A DNA stretch of 5,842 nucleotides from Mycoplasmataceae bacterium (GCA_031278855.1 JAITJR010000024.1:1-5842); one strand, 5' to 3'; shown: positions 1-5,842, counted from the stretch's first letter. A program made the numbers and translations. Notes: generated from the sequence alone by a model not told the origin.

Positions 1-42
1 TACATTTAAATCAATTACAATAATTAGGTATGAGAAATAATA

Positions 43-81
43 AAAAAATCACTCAACCAAACATTGATTCAGTGATTTTTT
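43..81. terminator. Bidirectional intrinsic terminator
   Basis: A perfect 11-base inverted repeat (AAAAAATCACT at 43-53, AGTGATTTTTT at 71-81) encloses a 17-base loop. It gives a U-rich tail on both strands, so it can stop transcripts from either side. On the minus strand it lies downstream of the tRNA-Trp gene and is the likely end of that transcript. On the plus strand it could end a gene left of the window. Nothing else is recognisable in bases 1-42. Confidence 0.75.
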
Positions 82-86
82 GCTCG

Positions 87-182
87 TTATTTTCTGCTAA
101 CACTACATTTTGGTTTTAAACCCAACTTTGGTTGTTTTGGCAGTTTTCCTTTGTTTTTATTGGCTCTACGACTATACGTAAT
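87..182 (-). other. tRNA trailer with a possible tiny basic ORF
   Basis: The roughly 100 bases between the encoded CCA of the tRNA and the terminator hairpin contain no RNA class I recognise. One minus-strand frame is open for 31 codons from an ATT triplet at 182 to a TAA at 87. It would encode a very basic peptide (8 Lys, 3 Arg) that includes the stretch KLPKQPKLGLKPK. No ATG, GTG or TTG lies in the trailer in this frame, and no Shine-Dalgarno site precedes it. I do not match it to any ribosomal protein. It is most likely untranslated trailer with lysine-like A-rich composition, recorded only because the frame is clean. Confidence 0.15.
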
Positions 183-185
183 GTT

Positions 186-260
186 TGGCAGGAGTGGCAG
201 GACTTGAACCCACAACAGGCGGTTTTGAAGACCGCTGTTCTACCTTTGAACTACACTCCT
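186..260 (-). tRNA. tRNA-Trp(UCA), the UGA-decoding tryptophan tRNA
   Basis: Read on the minus strand from 260, the 75 bases fold as a standard cloverleaf. There is a 7-bp acceptor stem (AGGAGTG with CACTCCT), a D arm closed by GTTC/GAAC, a perfect 5-bp anticodon stem (GCGGT/ACCGC), a 5-base variable loop, and a T arm with loop TTCAAGT. The discriminator base is G, and the 3' CCA is encoded in the DNA (188-186). The anticodon TCA (228-226) reads UGA and, by wobble, UGG. The length is ordinary, so this is not the long selenocysteine tRNA that also carries UCA. It fits the 13 in-frame TGA codons seen in the genes of this window. Mollicutes may carry a second tRNA-Trp(CCA); none is visible here. 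Confidence 0.96.
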
Positions 261-277
261 ATATTTGGAGCGAATAA

Positions 278-283
278 ATTATA
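278..283 (-). promoter_or_regulatory. -10 box of the tRNA-Trp promoter
   Basis: On the minus strand the hexamer is a perfect TATAAT. It lies 17 bases upstream of the tRNA 5' end at 260, so the start site would fall near 271 and leave a leader of about 10 bases. No good TTGACA-like -35 box is seen 17-18 bases upstream, which is common in mollicute promoters. Confidence 0.65.
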
Positions 284-305
284 GTTACTCTTTTATAGTT
301 AGGTG

Positions 306-336
306 TTGCTAAATGGACTATTTGTTTTTCTATAAT
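306..336 (+). promoter_or_regulatory. Promoter of cls, giving a probably leaderless mRNA
   Basis: A perfect TATAAT at 331-336 lies only 7 bases before the cls ATG at 344. A weak -35 candidate, TTGCTA, is at 306-311 with a long 19-base spacer. A -10 box at this distance puts the start site at or next to the A of the ATG, so the transcript would have no 5' leader and no Shine-Dalgarno site. The box lies back-to-back with the tRNA promoter, about 50 bases away. Confidence 0.55.
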
Positions 337-343
337 CATAAAT

Positions 344-1897
344 ATGAATAAATTCAAATTGATAGCGTCCGCTATCATTGCCTTAATCATTGCAACTATA
401 ATTACGGTTTTTGTTTTAGTTATTTGCTATGATCGCAAAGTATGAACGATTACTTTGATCATTGTAGCCGTTGTATTAATAAATGTTAGTTTTGGCATTT
501 ATATTCTTAATTCTCAGCGTCATATATACACTAAAGCGTGCTGATTATTTTGTATTATCTTATTACCTTTAGTGGGTTGTTTTTTCTTTGTAGTATTTGG
601 CACATTACCAATGAGCCGTAAAGATTGAAGAGCTGAAATAATTAATCAAGCTAAATTCAATAAATATGAAAATTATGATTTTACGAAACAATATTTACTT
701 AATCACCACGAGGATGCTACCAATATTTTCCATTATAACTACCGTAATCTTTTAAAACCTATTTATGCCCATAATACCATCTATCCCATTGCTAATAACA
801 CTGCTATTTTAGAAAATACAGTTCGCTTAATTCGCCGAGCTAATCATTTTATTCATTTTGAAACATTTATTATTCATGATGGTTTTTTCTTTCGTGTGGT
901 AATGGCAGAATTAATCAAAAAAGCCCAAGCTGGCATTAAAGTTCGTTTCTTGTATGATTGATTTGGTGGTTTTTGTCATGTTAAAAAGAAACAAATCAAA
1001 GAATTAAAAGCAAACGGGGTAGAGGTAGGCATATTCAACCCACCTGGTTTTAATATGTTTAAAGGAGCTACTAATTACCGTTTACACCGTAAAGCTCTGA
1101 TCGTGGATAATAAATATGCATTGTATGGCGGTAGTAATATTGGGGATGAATATTTATCAATGTCCAAACAACAGAATTATTGGCGAGATCAAAATTTCTT
1201 ATTGGAAGGCGAGATTGTTAATAGCATTAATATTGCTTTTATAAATGATTGAATTAGTTTTACCGATTATAGTGTGACGCACGAACAAAAGGATCAACTA
1301 ATGAACCGTTTGGGAGAGTATTTAGTTATTCATAAAGCAACTACAACAATAAATATGCAACTTTGCAATAGTGCTCCTAATTTTATTGATAAAGAAGTAA
1401 TGAACACAATGTCGGCTATGATTTTACGTGCGAAAAAGTCAATCCAACTTGTGACTCCTTATTTTGTACCAACAGAATTATGCTCGTCTGCTCTAAACAT
1501 TGCTGCTCGTAGTGGGGTAAATGTGAAAATTATTGTTCCTGGTAAACCAGACAATAAAAACTTTATTGTAACAGTTAATCGCGGGCAATATCCTGAGCTT
1601 TTAAATATGTCATGTGAAGTTTACGAATATGATGGTTTCATCCATTCTAAATACTTAATAGTAGATGATGAGTACGTGTTTATTACTACCGCTAACTTTG
1701 ATTATCGTTCTTTTTGACATAACTTTGAAAGCGGGATCATTGTTCAATCTGTTGAATTCAATCAACAAATGAAAAATATTTTTGCAGAGGAAATATCTAA
1801 CAGCAAACAAATTAACCTCAAAATGGCTAAAACTTTCCTAAATTTGACAGCTAGATTGCGTTTAATGGTATTTAATTTATACAAGCCATTGCTTTAA
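344..1897 (+). CDS. cls: Cardiolipin synthase (phospholipase D family)
   Basis: This membrane enzyme joins two phosphatidylglycerol molecules into cardiolipin plus glycerol. Under code 4 the frame is continuous for 517 residues, close to the usual length of bacterial Cls. TGA encodes Trp34, 67, 95, 206, 303 and 458; one Trp is TGG. Three hydrophobic segments (about 5-28, 34-56, 66-88) anchor the N-terminus. Both HKD catalytic motifs are intact: His248, Lys250, Asp255 followed by GGSN, and His434, Lys436, Asp441 followed by TTANFDYRSF. WRDQ after motif 1 and the NFE after motif 2 are also typical of Cls. ATG 344 is the first possible start, since the frame upstream has a TAG at 296 and no start codon. 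The second stop, TAA at 1898, directly follows the first. The gene stands alone and ends 4 bases from a convergent gene. Confidence 0.93.
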
Positions 1898-1901
1898 TAA
1901 A

Positions 1902-2192
1902 TTAAAATGTCGTTTGTAAAATGTTGGTTATTAGTGTGGATGCGTGAACCGCACTGGATGCTAACACTGATATTACAATAACCAAAATGATGATTAAACC
2001 GATTTCAAAAGCACCGAATATTATCACTATCAATCGTGATATTTTACGATCGCTATCAGTTAAAACTTTAGCTTTAACAAGATAAATAATTAAACCAACA
2101 ATAAACGATAAAAGTATCGTACACAAAATAATTGCTAATTTTCAATTAGATGATGTCTCTTGCGATGTTTTTCCGTTTTTATTTTCACTCAT
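1902..2192 (-). CDS. Small two-segment membrane protein, unknown function
   Basis: I do not recognise this 96-residue protein. It starts at ATG 2192, preceded at 7 bases by a strong Shine-Dalgarno site, AAAGGGG. Codon 17 is TGA, read as Trp; a standard-code caller would miss the first residues and start at the TTG codon 23. The first 16 residues are hydrophilic (Ser, Asn, Lys, Thr rich). A membrane segment follows at about 17-40, then a short charged loop with TDSDRKISR, then a second long Ile/Val-rich segment at about 52-80 and a short polar tail. There is no cysteine lipobox at the N-terminus. The shape suggests a hairpin protein in the membrane with both ends on the same side. It converges on cls, with stops 4 bases apart, and shares no operon with a known gene. 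Confidence 0.75.
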
Positions 2193-2199
2193 TATTATT

Positions 2200-2206
2200 C
2201 CCCTTT
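2200..2206 (-). promoter_or_regulatory. Ribosome binding site of the small membrane protein
   Basis: AAAGGGG on the minus strand lies 7 bases before ATG 2192. It is the best Shine-Dalgarno match in the window and fixes the start upstream of the in-frame TGA at codon 17. The gene is therefore 22 codons longer than a standard-code call would give. Confidence 0.75.
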
Positions 2207-2230
2207 ACTTCAATGAATAATTAGGTAGCC

Positions 2231-2267
2231 AAAGAAAAAACCATTGTATTCAATTGAATACAATGGT
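2231..2267 (-). terminator. Strong intrinsic terminator hairpin (28-base perfect palindrome plus T tract)
   Basis: Positions 2240-2267 are a perfect 28-base palindrome. It folds as a 12-bp stem (ACCATTGTATTC with GAATACAATGGT) with an AATT tetraloop. On the minus strand it is followed at once by TTTTTTCTTT; on the plus strand there is no T tract. It is therefore a minus-strand terminator. It lies about 390 bases beyond the nagB terminator and 39 bases before the start codon of the small membrane protein. It either ends a separate transcript from 2620-2300 or acts as an attenuator in that gene's leader. A symmetric operator is a weaker alternative. Confidence 0.75.
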
Positions 2268-2321
2268 AATTGACAATCAAAGCTATAAAACATTCATATG
2301 TGCCAATGACTACCATAGCAC

Positions 2322-2330
2322 TTTATACCA
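2322..2330 (-). promoter_or_regulatory. Possible extended -10 promoter box
   Basis: The minus strand reads TGGTATAAA, which matches an extended -10 (TGnTATAAT) with one mismatch. No clear -35 is seen. Transcription would start near 2315 and run through the terminator hairpin at 2267-2231 into the small membrane protein gene, giving a leader of about 120 bases. No other promoter for that gene is convincing. Confidence 0.3.
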
Positions 2331-2355
2331 TAAATTATTTTTTAGAAGTAACTTT

Positions 2356-2547
2356 AACTATTCACCGACGCGTGCATGCACATACATGTGACTATATTTA
2401 GCAGAGCTAAATAAAAATCATGCATCGATTGTGTTATGAGGATTTCAGGGTGGTGAATTAGTTGATTTTATCAGTTTCTATAAATCCGAAAAACGATTGA
2501 TATTTACAAAGTAAATATGATGAATATTCTTCCCTCGGTGAATAGTT
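2356..2547 (-). ncRNA. Candidate structured RNA or MITE-like element bounded by a 13-bp inverted repeat
   Basis: A perfect 13-base inverted repeat (AACTATTCACCGA at 2356-2368, TCGGTGAATAGTT at 2535-2547) closes a 192-base block. Inside are two 8-bp stems with 3-base loops (2395-2413 and 2500-2518), a 6-bp pairing (2440-2445 with 2482-2487), and short hairpins around 2372-2390. Together they could form a multi-branched fold. The minus strand is preferred because a TATAAT lies upstream and a strong terminator downstream on that strand. I tested it by eye against tmRNA, RNase P RNA, SRP RNA and tRNA signatures and saw none of their conserved motifs. The alternative is a small transposon remnant with terminal inverted repeats; no target-site duplication is visible beside the repeats and no transposase is encoded. 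Confidence 0.35.
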
Positions 2548-2552
2548 GCAAA

Positions 2553-2583
2553 AATTTCATAAAATTTTCATTAATTTCATAAA
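2553..2583. repeat. Short direct repeat AATTTCATAAA with three phased TTTCAT units
   Basis: AATTTCATAAA occurs at 2553-2563 and again at 2573-2583. Between them is a third TTTCAT at 2566-2571, so TTTCAT starts at 2555, 2566 and 2575, about one helical turn apart. The repeat sits between the -10 box at 2624-2629 and the 13-base inverted repeat. It could be a regulator-binding cluster or bent AT-rich DNA; chance in AT-rich sequence is also plausible. Confidence 0.4.
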
Positions 2584-2623
2584 GTCTAAGCTTTTTTCGA
2601 TCGTTGTTTTGTAGCGTTTGATG

Positions 2624-2629
2624 ATTATA
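2624..2629 (-). promoter_or_regulatory. -10 box of a putative minus-strand transcript
   Basis: A perfect TATAAT on the minus strand lies just after the nagB terminator. Its start site would be near 2617, upstream of the 192-base structured block and about 350-390 bases before the terminator at 2267-2231. No convincing -35 box is visible. It supports an independent transcript in the gene-free stretch but is not proof, as TATAAT arises easily in AT-rich DNA. Confidence 0.4.
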
Positions 2630-2646
2630 GTTGAGAACTATTATGC

Positions 2647-2691
2647 TAAAAATAAAACAAGGCACCCATCATTTAATTGAATGTCTTGTTT
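2647..2691 (-). terminator. Intrinsic terminator of the nagE-nagB operon
   Basis: On the minus strand AAACAAGACA (2691-2682) pairs with TGCCTTGTTT (2664-2655) through 10 bp including one G-U, with a 17-base loop. A TTTTATTTTT tract follows. It lies about 80 bases past the nagB stop codon, the expected place for the operon's end. The intervening 2692-2769 holds no gene I can see. Confidence 0.65.
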
Positions 2692-2769
2692 ATATATTTA
2701 ATGCGGGTTTTATGGCACCAGTACCCTAAACCAATCGAACCTGGCGGTTGACATATATATACTACCAAA

Positions 2770-3540
2770 TTATTTTAAAATATTAACGGTACCCATTTTT
2801 TTATAACCAGCTGCTTGTGCTGTTTTAGCATCCACATAAATTTCTACATCTTTATGAAAGATAACAGCTGAACACGGCCACTGTGGATCATATTTATTCT
2901 TCAAAATATGACCAAAAGCTTGGGCTTTACCTATTCCAGTGATAATTACAATCACCTTACGGGCATTTAAAATACTTTTAATTCCCATTGATACCGCTTT
3001 TTTAGGAACTAATTTAGGGTTATTTTCAAAAAAACGTGAATTAGCTTTAATGGTACTTGGCGTTAAAGTAATGACACGAGTAATACTATTTAATGAAGAA
3101 CCTGGTTCGTTATAGGCGATATGTCCGTTGTGGCCTAAACTAATAATTTGTACATCTAATCCACCGTTTTTTTGAATTAAAGTTTCATATGCACTTGGCT
3201 GTTTACAACATGGAAAATGAGTATTTTTCATTTGAATATTAATTAAAGAAAATAAACGAAAATTCATATAGGCACGATAACTTTCGTGAATATATAAAGG
3301 ATTTAAATTGATATATTCATCTAAATTAAAAGTTTTGATATCACGGTAATTAGTGTGATTAGTTTGATAATCTTTTACCATTGACTCATAAACTGGAATG
3401 CAAGTACCGCCAGTGGCTAACCCTAAACAGCCATTGGGTTTATTTTTAACAACTTTAATTAATGCTCTAGCACAAGCTTGAGCAGTAGTTTTTTCATCTT
3501 TACAAATAAATATTTTATATGGATAAATTGTAGTTTTCAT
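2770..3540 (-). CDS. nagB: Glucosamine-6-phosphate deaminase
   Basis: This cytosolic enzyme converts glucosamine-6-phosphate to fructose-6-phosphate and ammonia, feeding amino sugars into glycolysis. The 256 residues span the whole family length. The phosphate-binding TGGT is at 43-46, the catalytic-base motif NLDEY has Asp74, and the ring-opening motif GHNGHIAYNEP has His140 and Glu145. Arg169 in NSRFF and Lys205 in GIGK match the substrate-binding Arg172 and Lys208 of the E. coli enzyme. Asn138 replaces the Asp141 of E. coli, which is normal for Gram-positive NagB. Cys47 follows TGGT where Pro is usual. No TGA codon occurs. The start is ATG 3540, with AAAGGCGG 10 bases upstream overlapping the end of nagE. 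It is the last gene of the operon, 16 bases after the PTS gene. Confidence 0.93.
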   Translation of the reverse strand: MKTTIYPYKIFICKDEKTTAQACARALIKVVKNKPNGCLGLATGGTCIPVYESMVKDYQTNHTNYRDIKTFNLDEYINLNPLYIHESYRAYMNFRLFSLINIQMKNTHFPCCKQPSAYETLIQKNGGLDVQIISLGHNGHIAYNEPGSSLNSITRVITLTPSTIKANSRFFENNPKLVPKKAVSMGIKSILNARKVIVIITGIGKAQAFGHILKNKYDPQWPCSAVIFHKDVEIYVDAKTAQAAGYKKMGTVNILK

Positions 3541-3556
3541 ATATGCTATTCCGCCT

Positions 3557-5434
3557 TTAATTCTTAATATTTTTATTATCTAAATGCGTATTTGTCTTAT
3601 ATTCTCCTTGAGCAATAATATCTTTTATTTGGTTTTTAATGAGGTCTGCTTCATTACCAAACACAGCATACACCGATTGAGCCGATGGATGAGTCACCCC
3701 TAATGCACCTAATTCTTTTAAACGACGCTCATTAACTATTTTTTTATCTTTTACTTGAATCCGTAATTTAGTAATACAAGCATCAATGTTAAGAATATTA
3801 TCAACACCACCATATGCTACGATCACTTCTTTTGATTTTTCTCTTAAAGCTACCGCTTTATTAGTGGCAGTAGCGGTAACTTTATTTTCTTTTTCTTTAA
3901 TTCAGTCAGCTTTAGTAAATAACTTAGTTCCACCACGCCCAGGTGTAGGAAAATTCCATTTTTTAATAGCCCAATAGAAAACACCAAAATATATTGGAAA
4001 ATACATGATGGACATTAATAACAAGACTCAACAATGTGTGCCACCACCACGAATATCTGGAATAACCCCATAGATAACAAAATCTAACGCACCTTGTGCG
4101 AAAGAGAAAGTCACATGCGGAGCAATATTAGGAGCATAATAGATCAAAGTGGTCGTAATCATCCCGCCAATTCCCGCTAACGCTGCATGAAATCCCCAGA
4201 ATAATCAAGGTGCCAAGAAAAGAAAAGTAAATTCAATTGCTTCCGATACTCCAGTTAAACTACTTACGATAGCTCCAGGAATTACAATGGCTGCCGCTTG
4301 TTTGCGTCCTTCACCTTTAGGGGCGGCAAATAACATTCCTAAAGCAGAACCTGATAAACCAAGTAATCCAAAAATATACGCAAAATTAGTATATTGTCCT
4401 GGAGCAATTTGTACTCCTTGTTGTTTAGAAGAATACATAATGTCTTGAATCGTAATCGTATTCGAAACACCTTGAATAGTGTGAGCCCCAATTAATCTAG
4501 TGAAATAAATCTGCATATTAATATCGCCAGTAATTTTACTAGCGGCCATGTCACCAGCTAATTGATAGGCAGTAATATGCAAATCGGTGCCGTTGGCTTT
4601 AAACATTTCAAAACCAGTATCAAATTGGCCGCCGATATTAGTAAACCATAGCATGGTATTTACAACATGGTGCATCCCAAACGGAACTAAGGCTCGATTG
4701 AGAATACCATAAACTAGCGAGTTTATTCCACCATACTGCCCGCCATATTGAAGACCTTCGCCTAAATAAAATAATCCCTGTCCTACAAGTGGCCAAGTAA
4801 TAGCAAAAATCATGCTAAATATAATCATGGTTGCAAAAGTAATAATTGGAATAAAACGTACGCCACTAAAGAAAGCAATAGCATAATGTAATTGAATATT
4901 TTTAAAACGATTGTAAAGAAACGCTACTACAGCTCCAACTAAAATACCACTAAACACCGATGTAGATAAAGTATTGAACCCAAAACTCTGGGTAAAGATC
5001 GCTTGGAACTTTTCGGGAGTAAAGTTGTATCAAAGAAAATGATAATTCGGATCATTACCGTGCGGATTAATAATCAGAGCTGTTTGTAGTAACAAAAAAA
5101 CAAAATATCCCACAACTGAAGATAAAGCAGCCGTGCCAGAATCTTTGGTAAACGTAATAGCAACCGCGACAGCAAACAATAAAGGTAATATGGCAAAAAT
5201 AATATTCCCAGTTTGCATCAACACATTACCAATAGTTTGTCCGATGACACTTGCTGTTTGAGAATGGATTGTCGCACCAATTCCTAAAGCCAATCCTGCA
5301 ACTGGCAACATAGCAATGGGTAACATTAATCCGCGTGATAATTTAGCAATAACTTCTTTAAATTTACCACTATTCTGCTTTTTAACGGGAGACACTTCTC
5401 CAAAAGAAAATTGCTTTTGCTTGCTCATAATCAT
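3557..5434 (-). CDS. nagE: PTS EIICB permease for N-acetylglucosamine or glucosamine (glucose family)
   Basis: This permease imports a sugar through its membrane EIIC domain and phosphorylates it with its EIIB domain. Under code 4 the frame runs for 625 residues. TGA encodes Trp135, 410, 469 and 511; five other Trp are TGG. EIIC spans about 30-495, starting with LSRGLMLPIAMLPVAGL. It carries VPFGMHH (250-256) and TGVSEAIEF (394-402), the counterpart of GITEPIEF, with Glu398 and Glu401 kept but Ala for Pro. A TPGR linker leads to EIIB at about 537-625, where Cys553 in DACITKLRI is the phosphorylated residue. There is no EIIA domain, so one must act in trans. ATG 5434 directly follows the upstream stop and no Shine-Dalgarno is seen, suggesting coupled translation; ATG 5428 is an alternative. 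The nagB neighbour indicates an amino sugar. The symbol is tentative: it could be a gamP-like glucosamine permease. Confidence 0.88.
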
Positions 5435-5842
5435 CTATGTATTTGAACTAATTTTTACTTTAATAGGATCAGACACTAATTTTAAGTTACCAAAATTATA
5501 AGCAGAATTATCATAAAAAGTAATGTTGGTTTCTATGTATAAATCAAACGAATTGTGTTTTGTCCCAACATCATTAGGAATGGTTCTACAATTTAATCAA
5601 TCCTCGGTTGGATCAATATAGAAATATTGTTCCATAATGGAAAAATTTGGATCGGTGTGAATTTCTCATTGTGCCGTACCAACTGGGGCAGGCTGATATT
5701 CCTCTGGATCTCCAGAATATGGAGCAAAATAGTATTGGTCTAATAAAGTGATATTTTTAGCTCCATTATGATTTTTAATCTGAATTTTGATGTTTTCACT
5801 AGCTAAATTAGTTTGTGGGGTTTGATTAGTCATGATAGTCAA
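5435..5842 (-). CDS. Unknown beta-rich protein upstream of the PTS gene, 5' end possibly outside
   Basis: I do not recognise this protein. From the first visible ATG at 5833 it has 132 residues, with TGA read as Trp56 and Trp79. The three codons before that ATG are open and no Shine-Dalgarno is visible, so the gene may continue beyond the window edge. The sequence is hydrophilic, rich in Asn, Asp, Thr and aromatic residues (DQYYFAPYSGDPEEY, SFDLYIETNITFYDN). It has alternating hydrophobic stretches suggesting beta strands, a single Cys (81), and no signal peptide or membrane segment in the visible part. It could be a small beta-sandwich, possibly the C-terminal domain of a larger protein. Its TAG stop directly abuts the nagE ATG in the same frame, so the two are co-transcribed and probably translationally coupled. 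A link to sugar binding is only a guess from position. Confidence 0.7.

Noticed and set aside
1055..1717. Two separate short phospholipase D-like proteins or a frameshifted cls pseudogene
   Set aside because: The pieces share one frame and are split only by TGA codons, which are Trp here. Both HKD motifs are intact, so it is one functional-looking gene.
2270..2299. Plus-strand promoter from TTGACA at 2270-2275
   Set aside because: TATAAA is only 8 bases away, and the hexamers at 17-18 bases are poor. No plus-strand gene follows.
2240..2650. tmRNA, RNase P RNA or SRP RNA in the gene-free region
   Set aside because: No tRNA-like ends or tag frame, no GAGGAAAGTCC-type RNase P core, and no GGAAG/AGCAG SRP loop are seen on either strand.
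2715..2750. tRNA-like T arm (GGTTCGATTGG on the minus strand) in the nagB 3' region
   Set aside because: Only a 3-bp stem flanks the loop, and no acceptor, D or anticodon arm can be built around it.
2748..2776. Plus-strand promoter (TTGACA at 2748, TATTTT 17 bases later)
   Set aside because: The -10 is poor and it would only transcribe antisense into nagB. Probably chance.
2792..3132. Asn138 of NagB as a lost catalytic Asp
   Set aside because: Asn at this place is standard in Gram-positive NagB proteins; the other active-site residues are intact.
3786..3977. Plus-strand 63-codon open frame
   Set aside because: It lies antisense over the EIIC-EIIB linker of nagE and has no Shine-Dalgarno site or family features; a shadow of the real gene.
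5316..5501. Plus-strand 61-codon open frame
   Set aside because: It is antisense to the nagE start and the end of the upstream gene, with no independent support.

Overview
The window comes from a mollicute that reads UGA as tryptophan (genetic code 4). Four of the five protein genes contain in-frame TGA codons at positions where the protein reads on as a normal family member. The window also carries a tRNA whose anticodon, UCA, decodes UGA. The DNA is AT-rich. I cannot name the genus: Mycoplasma and Spiroplasma in the broad sense are both possible. Because of the TGA codons, the cardiolipin synthase and PTS genes look broken under the standard code, but each is one continuous frame under code 4.

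Layout: (1) Positions 1-343 hold a bidirectional terminator hairpin, the minus-strand tRNA-Trp(UCA), and two back-to-back promoters: one for the tRNA and one for cls. (2) Positions 344-1897 hold a complete plus-strand cardiolipin synthase, probably made from a leaderless mRNA. (3) Positions 1902-2192 hold a convergent minus-strand gene for an unrecognised 96-residue protein with two membrane segments; only 4 bases separate it from cls. (4) Positions 2193-2769 hold no recognised gene, but they are rich in structure: two minus-strand terminator hairpins, two minus-strand -10 boxes, and a 192-base block bounded by a perfect 13-base inverted repeat with several smaller hairpins inside. (5) Positions 2770-5842 form a minus-strand operon: an unrecognised protein of at least 132 residues, then a PTS EIICB permease of the glucose/N-acetylglucosamine family, then nagB (glucosamine-6-phosphate deaminase), then a terminator.

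The operon makes biochemical sense. The EIICB protein imports and phosphorylates an amino sugar, and NagB converts glucosamine-6-phosphate to fructose-6-phosphate plus ammonia for glycolysis. No EIIA domain and no nagA (deacetylase) are visible. EIIA must therefore come from elsewhere, and whether the sugar is glucosamine or N-acetylglucosamine is open. Cardiolipin synthase is an unrelated membrane-lipid enzyme.

The least explained and most interesting part is 2231-2700. It looks like an independent minus-strand transcription unit carrying a structured RNA of no class I recognise. A small MITE-like element with terminal inverted repeats is the main alternative.
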